NCBI GenBank assembly: GCA_003281405.1 | Contig: QCCD01000002.1 | Location: 124,001-188,000 of the forward strand | Length of the DNA stretch: 64,000 bases | Source: Prochlorococcus sp. AG-347-K16 | GTDB lineage: Bacteria > Cyanobacteriota > Cyanobacteriia > PCC-6307 > Cyanobiaceae | Direction of reading: 5' to 3' | In this document: in pieces, positions 14,791 to 24,895 of the stretch | Numbering within the stretch: the first letter of the stretch is position 1 | Layout of the letters: each line of letters starts with the position of its first letter | Notes under the pieces: model-generated | What the model saw: only the letters and a program-made list of their open reading frames with translations | What the model was told of the DNA's origin: nothing | Databases searched by the model: none | Translations under genes and position numbers: made by a program

Positions 14791-15124
14791 ATTAGAAACT
14801 ATTGATAGTAACTTTGAAATTATATCGTGTCGCTGGATTTAAAAAATTTTCTTTGAAATATAAAAAAAAATTTAAGAAATTTATATAAAATTTGAGTAAA
14901 ATTACTCATAATTTAGTCATAGAAAAGAATTTAACAAAATATTCATATAGTAACAATCATTAGAACATTTGTTACGTTAATGCATAACGAAAGAATCTTT
15001 GCCTTATTATTTTTGAAACGAATATTTAAAGTCCCGAAGGATTCGTTTTCTTGAACATTATGATTAAAAATAGGTTCAAGATCCGATCAATCGGCTTTAA
15101 TGTCAATTATTTTCGAGGTGCTAG
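14791..15124 (+). promoter_or_regulatory. psaA promoter and structured leader
   Basis: The divergent region is packed with symmetry. Upstream: TGAGTAA-AA-TTACTCA (14893-14908), GTAACAA/TTGTTAC arms (14950-14956, 14969-14975), and CGTTA-ATGCA-TAACG (14975-14989). Nearer the gene are stem-loops: AAACGAAT/ATTCGTTT (15016-15023 with 15041-15048, then TTTTC), CTTGAAC/GTTCAAG (15050-15056 with 15074-15080), and CCGA-TCAA-TCGG (15083-15094). A strong Shine-Dalgarno GAGGTG is at 15115-15120. Operators and a leader RNA are inferred; light regulation of psaAB is known in cyanobacteria. Confidence 0.5.
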
Positions 15125-17428
15125 ATGACCATCAGCCCACCAGAAAGTGGAGAAAAAAACAAAAAAGTTTTGGAGGATCCTGTTAAGGCCGATCCAAGAC
15201 CTATTGATTTTGCCAAATTAGATAAGCCAGGTTTCTGGTCAAGTAAATTATCTAAAGGTCCAAAGACTACAACTTGGATCTGGAATTTGCATGCTGATGC
15301 ACATGATTTCGATGTGCATACAGGCGATGCTGAAGAAGCAACAAGAAAAATCTTTTCAGCTCATTTTGGACATCTTGCAGTCATTTTTATATGGATGAGT
15401 GCTGCATTTTTCCATGGAGCAAGATTTTCTAATTACTCGGGTTGGTTAGCTGATCCAACTCATGTAAAACCAGGAGCTCAGCAAGTATGGGCAATAGTTG
15501 GTCAAGAAATGCTGAATGCAGATCTTGGTGCTAACTACAACGGTATTCAAATTAGTTCAGGAATATTCCACATGTGGCGAGCATGGGGAATCACTAATGA
15601 GAGTGAACTGATGGCTTTAGCAATAGGTGCTGTAGTAATGGCCGCACTTATGCTTCATGCTGGAATTTTTCACTATCATAAAGCGGCTCCAAAAATGGAG
15701 TGGTTCCAAGATATTGAGTCTATGCTTAACCACCACATAGCTGGTTTAGTAGGACTAGGATCTTTAGCATGGGCCGGCCATTGTATTCATATCGGAGCCC
15801 CTACTGCAGCTCTCTTGGATGCAATTGATGCAGGTTCTCCTCTAGTTATTAATGGAAAAGAAATAGCAACTATTGCAGATCTACCTATGCCGCATCAACT
15901 CTGCGATCCACAAATTATCGGTCAGATATTTCCAGGATTAGCTAGTGGTACCGGGAATTTCTTCAGTTTAAATTGGTTAGCTTTCTCAGACTTCCTCACT
16001 TTCAAAGGTGGACTTAATCCTGTGACAGGTAGCTTGTGGATGACTGATGTTTCACATCATCATTTAGCCTTTGGTGTAATAGCAATAATCGGTGGTCATA
16101 TGTATAGAACCAATTACGGTATTGGTCATAGTATGAAAGAAATATTAGATTCCCAACAAGGAGACCCAATATTATTCCCTGCGCCTAAAGGTCATCAAGG
16201 TCTTTTCGAGTTCATGGCGGAAAGTAGACATGCTCAGCTATCAGTAAACCTAGCGATGCTTGGGTCAATAAGCATACTTGTATCTCATCACATGTATGCG
16301 ATGCCTCCATATCCTTATATAGCTACTGACTACATGACAGTTCTCGGATTATTTACCCATCACATGTGGATAGGTGGATTATTCATAGTGGGAGCAGGTG
16401 CGCATGCTGGAATTGCAATGGTTAGAGATTACGATCCAGCAAAACATATTGATAATGTATTAGACAGAATTCTTAAGGCAAGAGATGCTTTAATCAGTCA
16501 CTTGAACTGGGTATGTATGTGGTTAGGATTCCATAGTTTTGGACTTTATATTCACAACGATACTATGAGAGCTTTGGGTAGACCTCAAGATATGTTTAGT
16601 GATTCTGCAATCCAACTTCAGCCAATTTTTGCTCAATGGGTACAGAGTATTCAAGCATCTGCTGTTGGAACTTCTCTTTTAGCAGGTACTGCAGAAGCTT
16701 TACCTCACAAAGCTCTAAGTGAAGTTTTTAATGGAAGTTTAGTAGAAGTTGGTGGAAAGGTAGCTATAGCTCCAATTCCATTAGGTACAGCTGATTTAAT
16801 GATTCATCATATTCATGCTTTCCAAATCCATGTAACTGTTTTGATACTTCTCAAAGGAGTACTTTATGCAAGAAGTTCAAGGTTGATCCCTGATAAAGCT
16901 TCTTTAGGGTTTAGATTCCCTTGTGATGGTCCTGGAAGAGGTGGTACATGTCAAGTTTCTTCATGGGATCACGTTTTCTTGGCTCTATTCTGGATGTATA
17001 ACTGCTTATCAATAGTTATTTTCCACTTCTCTTGGAAAATGCAGAGTGATGTTTGGGGACTCACTGGTGGAAATTTCGCACAAAGTTCAATTACTATCAA
17101 TGGTTGGTTAAGAGATTTTCTCTGGGCTCAAGCATCACAAGTATTAACAAGCTATGGTCAATCAATAAGCATGTACGGTTTGATGTTCTTAGGAGCTCAC
17201 TTTATATGGGCGTTCAGTTTAATGTTCCTCTTCAGCGGTAGAGGATATTGGCAAGAATTGTTCGAATCAATTGTTTGGGCACACAATAAGCTAAAGGTTG
17301 CACCAACCATACAACCTCGAGCCCTTTCTATTACTCAGGGACGTGCAGTAGGTGTTACACACTTCCTTGTAGGTGGTATAGCTACCACATGGGCCTTCTT
17401 CCATGCTCGCCTTTTCGGGCTGGGCTAA
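15125..17428 (+). CDS. psaA: Photosystem I P700 apoprotein A1
   Basis: Core PSI subunit (767 aa) that with PsaB binds P700, the chlorophyll antenna, phylloquinone and the FX [4Fe-4S] cluster in the thylakoid membrane. The cluster loop [13 protein letters not shown] has the two FX cysteines near residue 600. Many His-rich membrane segments (HHIAGL, HHLAFG, HHMWIG) ligate chlorophyll. Starts at the ATG preceded by GAGGTG. psaB follows after 27 nt, forming the conserved psaAB operon. Confidence 0.99.
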   Translation: MTISPPESGEKNKKVLEDPVKADPRPIDFAKLDKPGFWSSKLSKGPKTTTWIWNLHADAHDFDVHTGDAEEATRKIFSAHFGHLAVIFIWMSAAFFHGARFSNYSGWLADPTHVKPGAQQVWAIVGQEMLNADLGANYNGIQISSGIFHMWRAWGITNESELMALAIGAVVMAALMLHAGIFHYHKAAPKMEWFQDIESMLNHHIAGLVGLGSLAWAGHCIHIGAPTAALLDAIDAGSPLVINGKEIATIADLPMPHQLCDPQIIGQIFPGLASGTGNFFSLNWLAFSDFLTFKGGLNPVTGSLWMTDVSHHHLAFGVIAIIGGHMYRTNYGIGHSMKEILDSQQGDPILFPAPKGHQGLFEFMAESRHAQLSVNLAMLGSISILVSHHMYAMPPYPYIATDYMTVLGLFTHHMWIGGLFIVGAGAHAGIAMVRDYDPAKHIDNVLDRILKARDALISHLNWVCMWLGFHSFGLYIHNDTMRALGRPQDMFSDSAIQLQPIFAQWVQSIQASAVGTSLLAGTAEALPHKALSEVFNGSLVEVGGKVAIAPIPLGTADLMIHHIHAFQIHVTVLILLKGVLYARSSRLIPDKASLGFRFPCDGPGRGGTCQVSSWDHVFLALFWMYNCLSIVIFHFSWKMQSDVWGLTGGNFAQSSITINGWLRDFLWAQASQVLTSYGQSISMYGLMFLGAHFIWAFSLMFLFSGRGYWQELFESIVWAHNKLKVAPTIQPRALSITQGRAVGVTHFLVGGIATTWAFFHARLFGLG

Positions 17429-17455
17429 TAACCTGAACTTCACCTTTTTAATTCA

Positions 17456-19684
17456 ATGGCAACAAAATTTCCATCATTTAACCAGGGTCTAGCTCAGGAC
17501 CCCACAACCCGACGAATATGGTACGGAATAGCTACTGCTCATGACTTTGAAAGTCATGATGGTATGACCGAAGAAAAACTTTATCAGAAGCTATTTTCTA
17601 CACATTTTGGACATCTAGCAATAATCGCTCTCTGGGTAGCTGGTAACTTATTCCATATTGCTTGGCAGGGTAACTTTGAGCAATTCGTCCTTGATCCAAC
17701 TCATGTCCGCCCTATAGCTCATGCTATTTGGGACCCACATTTCGGATCTGGCATCACAGAAGCAATGACACAAGCTGGAGCGAGCGGTCCAGTTAATATT
17801 GCTTATTCAGGTCTCTACCATTGGTGGTACACAATTGGAATGAGAACTAATGAGCAACTCTTCCAAGCATCAATATTTATGAGTATTCTTGCTTGTTGGA
17901 CTTTATTTGCAGGCTGGTTACACTTACAGCCAAAATTCAGACCATCTCTAGCTTGGTTCAAAAATGCAGAGTCAAGATTAAATCATCACTTAGCTGTTTT
18001 ATTTGGTTTTAGTAGTATCGCTTGGACAGGTCATTTAGTTCATGTTGCAATCCCTGAATCAAGAGGTCAGCATGTAGGTTGGGATAACTGGTTAACAGTA
18101 CTTCCACACCCTGCAGGATTAGCTCCTTTCTTTACTTTAAACTGGGGAGCATATGCACAAAATCCTGATTCTTTAGATCAAGTATTTGGAACAGCTGAAG
18201 GAGCTGGAACAGCAATCTTTACTTTCTTAGGAGGTCTTCATCCTCAAAGTGAAGCATTATGGCTTACTGATATTGCTCATCACCATATTGCAATTGGAAC
18301 AGTTTTTGTAATTGCTGGCCATATGTATAGAAATACTTTTGGCATAGGTCATAGCCTCAAAGAAATTACAGAAGCTCATAATACTAGACATCCAAATGAT
18401 CCACATAAAGGAAGTTTCGGAATTAATCATGATGGTATTTATGAAACTGTAAATAACTCATTACATTTCCAACTTGGACTAGCATTAGCATCACTTGGAG
18501 TAGCAACTTCTCTTGTGGCACAACATATGGGAGCACTCCCTTCTTATGCTTTTATCGCTAGGGACTACACTACACAATCAGCTCTATATAGTCATCATCA
18601 GTACATAGCAATGTTCTTGATGGTTGGTGCTTTTGCACATGGAGCTATTTTCTTTGTGAGAGATTACGATCCTGAATTAAATAAAGATAATGTATTAGCG
18701 AGAGTTCTTGGAACAAAGGAAGCTTTAATAAGTCACCTTAGTTGGGTAACAATGTTGCTTGGATTCCATACTCTTGGAATTTATGTCCATAACGATGTTG
18801 TTGTAGCATTTGGTAATCCTGAAAAGCAAATTCTTATTGAGCCAGTATTTGCTCAATTTGTTCAAGCAGCTCAAGGTAAAATGATGTATGGCTTCAATGC
18901 TCTACTATCTGATCCTACAAGTTCAGCAAGTATTGCTGCTAATTCATTACCAGGTAATCATTACTGGATGGATCTTATCAATAGGCAAGATGCATTAAGT
19001 GCATTCTTACCTATAGGTCCTGCAGATTTCTTAGTTCATCATGCTATAGCTTTAGGTCTTCATACAACTGCTTTAATCCTTATCAAAGGTGCTCTTGATG
19101 CTAGAGGAACTAAATTAATTCCTGATAAGAAAGACTTAGGTTATGCATTTCCTTGTGATGGACCTGGACGTGGAGGTACTTGTGATAGTTCATCATGGGA
19201 CGCTATGTACTTAGCGATGTTCTGGGCATTAAATTTACTTGCATGGGTAACCTTTTACTGGCATTGGAAACATCTAGCAATATGGCAGGGTAATGTAGCA
19301 CAATTTAACGAATCAGGAACTTATCTAATGGGTTGGTTCAGAGATTATCTCTGGTTAAACTCTGCTCAACTTATTAATGGATATAATCCATTTGGAGTAA
19401 ACTCATTGTCTCCTTGGGCTTGGATGTTCCTTTTCGGTCACTTAGTTTGGGCTACAGGTTTCATGTTCCTAATATCATGGCGTGGTTACTGGCAAGAATT
19501 AATCGAAACATTAGTTTGGGCACATCAGCGCACTCCAATTGCTAACCTTGTTGGATGGAGAGATAAGCCAGTCGCACTTTCAATTGTTCAAGCTAGATTA
19601 GTTGGATTAGCCCATTTCACCATTGGTAACATTCTTACTTTCGGCGCATTTGTGATTGCATCAACTTCTGGTAAGTTTGGCTAA
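17456..19684 (+). CDS. psaB: Photosystem I P700 apoprotein A2
   Basis: Second PSI core subunit (742 aa), partner of PsaA. FX cluster loop [13 protein letters not shown] with two cysteines near residue 560. Starts [20 protein letters not shown], the standard PsaB N-terminus. Eleven membrane helices with paired histidines are expected and many are visible (HHLAVL, HHHIAIG, HHAIALG). Followed by a strong terminator. Confidence 0.99.
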   Translation: MATKFPSFNQGLAQDPTTRRIWYGIATAHDFESHDGMTEEKLYQKLFSTHFGHLAIIALWVAGNLFHIAWQGNFEQFVLDPTHVRPIAHAIWDPHFGSGITEAMTQAGASGPVNIAYSGLYHWWYTIGMRTNEQLFQASIFMSILACWTLFAGWLHLQPKFRPSLAWFKNAESRLNHHLAVLFGFSSIAWTGHLVHVAIPESRGQHVGWDNWLTVLPHPAGLAPFFTLNWGAYAQNPDSLDQVFGTAEGAGTAIFTFLGGLHPQSEALWLTDIAHHHIAIGTVFVIAGHMYRNTFGIGHSLKEITEAHNTRHPNDPHKGSFGINHDGIYETVNNSLHFQLGLALASLGVATSLVAQHMGALPSYAFIARDYTTQSALYSHHQYIAMFLMVGAFAHGAIFFVRDYDPELNKDNVLARVLGTKEALISHLSWVTMLLGFHTLGIYVHNDVVVAFGNPEKQILIEPVFAQFVQAAQGKMMYGFNALLSDPTSSASIAANSLPGNHYWMDLINRQDALSAFLPIGPADFLVHHAIALGLHTTALILIKGALDARGTKLIPDKKDLGYAFPCDGPGRGGTCDSSSWDAMYLAMFWALNLLAWVTFYWHWKHLAIWQGNVAQFNESGTYLMGWFRDYLWLNSAQLINGYNPFGVNSLSPWAWMFLFGHLVWATGFMFLISWRGYWQELIETLVWAHQRTPIANLVGWRDKPVALSIVQARLVGLAHFTIGNILTFGAFVIASTSGKFG

Positions 19685-19703
19685 ATTTTCCTTTAAATAA
19701 TTC

Positions 19704-19733
19704 AAAATCACCACATCTGTGGTGATTTTTTTT
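19704..19733 (+). terminator. Rho-independent terminator after psaAB
   Basis: AAAATCACCACA / TGTGGTGATTTT inverted repeat, a 12-bp symmetrical stem (effective loop ATCT), followed by eight T. It is 20 nt after the psaB stop. Confidence 0.93.
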
Positions 19734-19788
19734 GTTTAATTTTAATGTTGCAAATTAAGTTAAAATTAAATAAATATATCAAATATAA

Positions 19789-20751
19789 ATGGCAGATATA
19801 AAACAATTAATTTCTATTATCATCCCTGTTTTCAATGAAAGTGAGAGTATTGGTTTTTTATTGGATGAAGTTATAAATGTAATGTCATTACATAAATTTA
19901 ATTTTGAATTGATTGTTGTAAATGATGGTTCTAAAGACAATACTCAACAAGTATTAAAACAATTAACTTTCAAAATTAAAGAATTGTCAGTGATTTCCCT
20001 CCGAAAAAATTATGGGCAAACTGCAGCAATGTCAGCTGGCTTTGATAGCTCTAAAGGCGATATTGTCATTACTTTGGATGGTGATTTACAGAATGATCCA
20101 AATGATATTCCGTTATTAATTTCAGAAATTAATAATGGCTACGATTTGATTTGTGGATGGCGGTTTGATAGAAAAGATAAATTAATTAATAGAAAGATAC
20201 CATCCAAAATAGCGAATAAATTAATAGCTCGCGTAACAGGTTTGAAGTTGCATGACTATGGATGTTCATTAAAAGCTTTTAAGAAAGAAATAATTGATGA
20301 TATTAAATTGTATGGAGAACTTCACAGGTTTTTACCAGTCTTAGCAAATATTGAAGGTGCAAGAATCAAAGAAATTAAAGTCAATCATAGAAGCAGGCAA
20401 TATGGATTTAGTAAATATGGAATAGATAGAACTTTTAGAGTTTTAATGGACTTGCTAACTGTTTGGTTTATGACTAAATTTTTAACAAGACCGATGTATG
20501 GATTTGGTTTTGTTGGAATCATAAGCATTTTGATTAGCCTTGCAATTAGTTCCTATTTGATAGTTTTAAAAATAATGGGTGAGGATATTGGAAATCGTCC
20601 GTTGTTAATGTTTGCATTAATATTGGGAATTACTGGGGTCCAATTATTTAGCTTTGGATTATTGAGCGAACTTTTAATTAGAACATATCATGAAAGTCAA
20701 AGTCGTCCAATTTATAGAATAAGGTCAATAAGTAGTGCTAATCAAAATTAA
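19789..20751 (+). CDS. Glycosyltransferase family 2, DPM1/GtrB-like
   Basis: A 320-residue membrane glycosyltransferase that probably transfers a sugar from a nucleotide to a polyprenyl phosphate. N-terminal GT-A domain: IIPVFNESESI, VVNDGSKDN, and TLDGDLQNDP with the metal-binding DxD. Two C-terminal transmembrane helices (about 232-260 and 268-295) are typical of the GtrB/ArnC type. It follows the psaB terminator, so it has its own promoter. The lipid-sugar acceptor is unknown. Confidence 0.88.
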   Translation: MADIKQLISIIIPVFNESESIGFLLDEVINVMSLHKFNFELIVVNDGSKDNTQQVLKQLTFKIKELSVISLRKNYGQTAAMSAGFDSSKGDIVITLDGDLQNDPNDIPLLISEINNGYDLICGWRFDRKDKLINRKIPSKIANKLIARVTGLKLHDYGCSLKAFKKEIIDDIKLYGELHRFLPVLANIEGARIKEIKVNHRSRQYGFSKYGIDRTFRVLMDLLTVWFMTKFLTRPMYGFGFVGIISILISLAISSYLIVLKIMGEDIGNRPLLMFALILGITGVQLFSFGLLSELLIRTYHESQSRPIYRIRSISSANQN

Positions 20752-20755
20752 ATTT

Positions 20756-21148
20756 TTACTTGAATTTACTTATTAATAAAGCTGACAGTTTAATCACTTC
20801 AGGAGACATATCTCTTAAGCCTCGTCGTAAAATTGATAAAGTTGATTTATCAGACAATTCTTCCGCAATTTTTAATGCATTTAATTTGTCTTCTGTATTT
20901 CCCTGAAAAAGACTAGACATTTTATTTCTTTGAGAATTTTTATAAAATAATGAGTACTTTTTTGCTTCGTGATTGTATAAAAAACTTTTTTTATTAGCTA
21001 GAAATTTATTATTATTTTTTCTATTTTTTTTCAATTTAATAGAATGAAATTTGCCTTTATTTATAAACTTTCTAAAGCTTCTTTTTTTAAAAACTAGAAG
21101 TAATATTCCTATAAAAATAATAAGTACAATTGCGAAAAAATTTAACAT
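20756..21148 (-). CDS. Hypothetical membrane-anchored protein (130 aa)
   Basis: Unrecognised protein: one N-terminal hydrophobic helix (about 4-20), then a strongly basic, Asn/Lys-rich linker (about 20-65), then a helical domain ending SPEVIKLSALLISKFK. It is convergent with the glycosyltransferase, with only 4 nt between. Membrane anchoring with a cytosolic domain is inferred. Confidence 0.65.
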   Translation of the reverse strand: MLNFFAIVLIIFIGILLLVFKKRSFRKFINKGKFHSIKLKKNRKNNNKFLANKKSFLYNHEAKKYSLFYKNSQRNKMSSLFQGNTEDKLNALKIAEELSDKSTLSILRRGLRDMSPEVIKLSALLISKFK

Positions 21149-21240
21149 GTAAAAAGTTAATAATTTTTATATCATCCAGTAATAAAATTAACACTATTTC
21201 TCAGATAAATACTAAAGTGTTTAAAGATGTTTAAAGAACT

Positions 21241-21354
21241 ATGCCATCTGATTTACCAAGTCTCTTACCCTCAATTTTTGTTCCATTAATTGGTATAGCA
21301 ATGCCTGCTGTTTTTATCGTATTGATTGGAAGATTTATTACAGCAACTGAATAA
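21241..21354 (+). CDS. psaI: Photosystem I subunit VIII
   Basis: A 37-residue PSI subunit. The translation starts MPSDLPSLLPSIFVPLIG and ends GRFITATE, with one membrane helix between. In the family PsaI sits next to PsaL and helps trimer formation. psaL starts 27 nt downstream, the expected pair. Start is ATG at 21241, stop TAA at 21352-21354. The short length explains why it is easily missed. Confidence 0.95.
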   Translation: MPSDLPSLLPSIFVPLIGIAMPAVFIVLIGRFITATE

Positions 21355-21381
21355 ATCATTAAACACTAAACTATTAAAAAA

Positions 21382-21981
21382 ATGAGCGACTTTCAAAAAT
21401 CATTCTCAGAATCAACAAGTTCAATTAAGTTTGATGAGAAATACATAGATAATTCTGTACAACCAAATGATATTGGTGTTGCAGAACAATGGGCAGTAAA
21501 AACTGTTGCTGATCCATGTGTTGGTAATTTAGCTACCCCAGTTAATAGTGGCTATTTTACGAAAGCCTTTATAAATAATTTGCCTTTTTATAGAGAGGGT
21601 ATTTCTCCTAATTTTAGAGGCTTAGAAACTGGAGCAGCTTTTGGATATCTCCTTTACGGTCCTTTCACTATGACTGGACCATTAAGAAATTCTGAATTTG
21701 CTCTAACTGCTGGACTTCTTGCGGCTATTGGAGCTGTTCATATTTTGACAGCACTTTTAGTGCTTTATAATGCACCAGGTAAAGCACCTAGTGTTCAACC
21801 TCCAGATGCAACTGTTAATAATCCGCCAAAGGACTTATTTACAAGATCTGGTTGGGCTGATTTTACAAGTGGATTTTGGTTAGGAGGCTGTGGAGGAGCT
21901 GTTTTTGCTTGGCTACTTGTTGGGACATTACACTTAGATACCATAATGCCAATTATTAAAAATATTTGGACTGCTGGGTAA
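21382..21981 (+). CDS. psaL: Photosystem I subunit XI
   Basis: PsaL (199 aa), the PSI subunit at the trimer interface, with three membrane helices. Recognised from the N-terminal [20 protein letters not shown]-like stretch (residues 42-61) and from the [16 protein letters not shown] segment. The N-terminus is rather long and polar before residue 30. Operon partner of psaI. Confidence 0.97.
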   Translation: MSDFQKSFSESTSSIKFDEKYIDNSVQPNDIGVAEQWAVKTVADPCVGNLATPVNSGYFTKAFINNLPFYREGISPNFRGLETGAAFGYLLYGPFTMTGPLRNSEFALTAGLLAAIGAVHILTALLVLYNAPGKAPSVQPPDATVNNPPKDLFTRSGWADFTSGFWLGGCGGAVFAWLLVGTLHLDTIMPIIKNIWTAG

Positions 21982-22046
21982 TTCCTAAATTAAAGAATAA
22001 ATAATATTTAAAATTTAATTTTAAATTAAAAGGTGAGCTCTACTTA

Positions 22047-22805
22047 CTAACGGATTGTTCTGTCCCATCTATAATTTCTAATAACTCTTCCTGCCGAAAT
22101 GAACTTGGATTTATAATGCAATGAGATTTTATCATTAGACTGTTTTAGGGTATCTAATCCTATTCCATTTCTACCAAAATTCTTTCCAGAGCTATGGTAA
22201 TACATACCGTCTCCTTTGTATATTCCAATATGATCACATTTTTCTATATTTCCAAAAAATAAAAGATCGCCAGGTCTTAGAGCTGAATAAGACTCTTTGA
22301 AATAAAAAAGATGTTTACAAAAACTTTTTATTTGATAAGAGTCTCGAGGTATATGAATTCTATGCTTTAAAAAAGCAGTCTGAATTAAACCAGAACAATC
22401 AAAATTGGGACCTAATGTGCCTCCCCAAAGGTATTCATTAGTTAACTCAGCTTGATCCTTAATCCATTTTAAAATTGAGGTAATTTTATCTTTTATAAGG
22501 AAGTGTTCATTTTTTAAACTCTCAGTTTTATTTAATTCATACTTTTCAATAATTAATCCATCTAAATTTATCCAACAGATGTAACCATCTTCATATAGTT
22601 GAACTAATATTCTTGAAAATTTATTGTTGTTTTGATAAATATTTGGATAAATAAGCCTAAAAATTCTATTTTTAAATATTTCAGTAACTAATTTATTTTC
22701 TGTTTCATTTTGATATCCAGAAATATTAACTTTTAATTTCCACCAAATAGTTTTTGAAAAATTAGTTTGTTTAAATAGTGAGATAGGATTTTTATAACTT
22801 TCCAT
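22047..22805 (-). CDS. NlpC/P60 family cell-wall peptidase
   Basis: A 252-residue protein whose C-terminal half is an NlpC/P60 cysteine peptidase of the D-Glu-meso-DAP type. Catalytic Cys137 (NFDCSGL), His192 (CDHIGIY) and His204 (MYYHSSG) are all present. The first 100 residues form an SH3-like region of the kind found in cyanobacterial NlpC proteins. No obvious signal peptide. The start is only 3 nt from the start of the divergent beta-lactamase-like gene. Confidence 0.88.
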   Translation of the reverse strand: MESYKNPISLFKQTNFSKTIWWKLKVNISGYQNETENKLVTEIFKNRIFRLIYPNIYQNNNKFSRILVQLYEDGYICWINLDGLIIEKYELNKTESLKNEHFLIKDKITSILKWIKDQAELTNEYLWGGTLGPNFDCSGLIQTAFLKHRIHIPRDSYQIKSFCKHLFYFKESYSALRPGDLLFFGNIEKCDHIGIYKGDGMYYHSSGKNFGRNGIGLDTLKQSNDKISLHYKSKFISAGRVIRNYRWDRTIR

Positions 22806-22808
22806 ACA

Positions 22809-23717
22809 ATGTCCTTTTACTATTTAAGTAAAGAGATGGGTCTTGCCCTAAATGATATTTTAGGGAGAGTATGTACTCATAATATAGATTTTTCAAGAGA
22901 AGATATTGCTATAACTTGGATTAACTATAAAAGTGAAAATAATAGTGTATTTAAAGGTTTTGGAACTGGTATTAATAATAAAAAAATGGTTTACCCTGCC
23001 AGCATAGTCAAGTTGGTTTATGGCCTTGCTGCATTTTATTGGATTAAAAAAGGAAGTTTATTACTATCAGATGAACTTAATGATGCTGCAAGGAAAATGT
23101 TGTCTTTTTCAAGTAATAATGCAACAAGCTTCTTAATTGATTTACTTACAGGAACAACAAGTGGACCTTGTATTGAAGGGGAATTATGGGAAAATTGGAA
23201 ATATCAAAGAAGTATAATAAATGATTGGCTACATGATTTACACTGGGAGGAATTGAGTGGTATAAATTGTTGTCAGAAGACCTGGGATGATGGACCATAT
23301 GGTCGTGAAAAAGAATTTTATGGGCATGATAATAAAAATAAAAACGCTATGAATTCTGATTCAGCTGCAAGAGTTTTGGAGGAAATTATGATTCATATTG
23401 ATTATCAAGAAAATGACTTGAATTTACGAAGTTTTTTAAAAAGAAATTTAAATAAAGTTGATCTTAAAAACGATTCTCTTAATCAAATAGATGGTTTTTT
23501 GGGAGAAGGATTACCAGAAAGCATTAATCTTTGGAGTAAAGCAGGCTTGATGTCTGAAGTTAGACATGATTCAGCTTGGTGGACAAATAGCCAATCTTTA
23601 CATACTTTATTAGTTGTTTTTTGTAATGGAGAAAAATATTCTAAAGATACTTCCTTTTTACCATTAATAGCCAAAGAAGTATATGAATTTAATAAGAGAT
23701 ATACTATTAAGGACTAA
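22809..23717 (+). CDS. Class A beta-lactamase-like serine hydrolase
   Basis: A 302-residue penicillin-recognising serine hydrolase. The SxxK motif is PASIVKL (Ser65, Lys68), SxN is in FSSNNAT (about 101-104), and the KTG box is replaced by KAG in WSKAGLM (about 237). The fold suggests binding of cell-wall-like ligands; true antibiotic resistance is unlikely without evidence. No signal peptide is obvious. The alternative start ATG at 22836 (MGLALND) has AAAGAG just upstream and would leave room for promoters. Shares a divergent promoter with the NlpC peptidase. Confidence 0.83.
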   Translation: MSFYYLSKEMGLALNDILGRVCTHNIDFSREDIAITWINYKSENNSVFKGFGTGINNKKMVYPASIVKLVYGLAAFYWIKKGSLLLSDELNDAARKMLSFSSNNATSFLIDLLTGTTSGPCIEGELWENWKYQRSIINDWLHDLHWEELSGINCCQKTWDDGPYGREKEFYGHDNKNKNAMNSDSAARVLEEIMIHIDYQENDLNLRSFLKRNLNKVDLKNDSLNQIDGFLGEGLPESINLWSKAGLMSEVRHDSAWWTNSQSLHTLLVVFCNGEKYSKDTSFLPLIAKEVYEFNKRYTIKD

Positions 23718-23926
23718 AGTAAATCGTCTAAGTAATTAGAATCTAATTTATCAGTATAGGCTTCATAAGGTAACATCATTACCTCTTCAGAATCTAAATC
23801 ATTCATAATCCATTCCTTATATTCGGCTAACAAACTTTTTCTATCTTCATTATCTAATTCATAAATACGTAATGCTGTATCTTTAAAATTTTCTTTAATT
23901 AAATTTTCAATTTCTTTCTTTCTCAT
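23714..23926 (-). CDS. Small acidic hypothetical protein (70 aa)
   Basis: Unrecognised. Starts MRKKEIENLIKEN and ends in an acidic DKLDSNYLDDLL tail; mostly helical. It begins 1 nt after the stop of the recombinase-like gene upstream (23928), so the two are likely co-translated. It also overlaps the 3' end of the beta-lactamase-like gene by 4 nt. Confidence 0.6.
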   Translation of the reverse strand: MRKKEIENLIKENFKDTALRIYELDNEDRKSLLAEYKEWIMNDLDSEEVMMLPYEAYTDKLDSNYLDDLL

Positions 23927-23927
23927 T

Positions 23928-24602
23928 TTATGTTAATTCTCCTTCCAAAATAACTCTTCTTATTGTTGATAATGCAATTCCTGTTTGTGATCTGATTGAT
24001 CGATATGAATATCCCTCATTACGTAATCTGATTACTAAGGATTCTTTTAAAGGACTTATTTTGGGCCTTCCTCCCAGATTATTGCCAGATAATTTTCTGC
24101 GTAATAGTTGTTCTTTTTTTCTTTCGCCTAAACTTTTCTCTTCTAAATTATCTAATTCATATAAAATCTGAAAAATTGAGGAATTTGCTTTAGTTAATGC
24201 ATTAGCCGTAGCAAAACCAGTCAAAGTTCGAAATTTAATATCTTTATTAATAAGTTTATTTATGGTCCTCAAACATTCTTTTTTATTTTTAAACGCTCGA
24301 TCAAGCTGAGTAATTATCAGTTGATCGCCTTTAGACAAGCAATTTATAGCTTTATTGAGTTGGGGTTTGATTTCTTCATCTAAACTTATTAATTCAGAGA
24401 AAACTAAAATGCAACCCTCTTCTTTTAAAAATTTTATTTGTTCTTCTAAATAATCATATTCATTATTAGTAGCTCTAGCATAACCTATTGTTTTAGAGTT
24501 TTTATTTTTTTCAGATAGTAAAATACGCTTTCTTTTAAATTTAAAAGTCAATGTTTTATTACATATATTTTTTACTGTATCAATAAAATTATAAAAAAAC
24601 AC
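23928..24602 (-). CDS. Degenerate serine recombinase family protein
   Basis: A 224-residue relative of resolvase/invertase recombinases. The usual YxRVST active site reads YARATN (41-46), so the catalytic serine is threonine (Thr45). LDRLGRS is LDRAFKN, losing the second active-site arginine. The dimerisation E-helix region, GGRPK hinge and C-terminal helix-turn-helix (GYSYRSIRSQTGIALSTIRR) are preserved. It has an extra basic N-terminus of about 35 residues. It probably still binds DNA but cannot recombine, suggesting a domesticated regulator. Confidence 0.85.
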   Translation of the reverse strand: MFFYNFIDTVKNICNKTLTFKFKRKRILLSEKNKNSKTIGYARATNNEYDYLEEQIKFLKEEGCILVFSELISLDEEIKPQLNKAINCLSKGDQLIITQLDRAFKNKKECLRTINKLINKDIKFRTLTGFATANALTKANSSIFQILYELDNLEEKSLGERKKEQLLRRKLSGNNLGGRPKISPLKESLVIRLRNEGYSYRSIRSQTGIALSTIRRVILEGELT

Positions 24603-24895
24603 TTTTTAGTACAAACAAATAGTTATATTTACTCAAAATTTTTTTTAATAGTGTGTAAAAAAGTGTTCTGATATCTGTTTTAAAAATAACGTTCTATATT
24701 CTGTTTTGATTTTAGTTGATGAAACAAAAATATAGTGTAACTGTTAATTTGGATAAGGGTCTTTCAAATTGTCGATAGATTAATTAAATTCATTTATTTT
24801 TTGATCTCTATTGAGTAGTCTTCATTTTTGAAATTATTAATAGTTAATTCAAAATGTTTTTAGTAAAATAAGATTACAGGCTAGAAAAAATTAAT
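24603..24895. other. Intergenic region between recombinase-like gene and lipA
   Basis: 293 nt, AT-rich, divergent promoter space. I see no small gene, tRNA or clear terminator in it. Confidence 0.5.
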
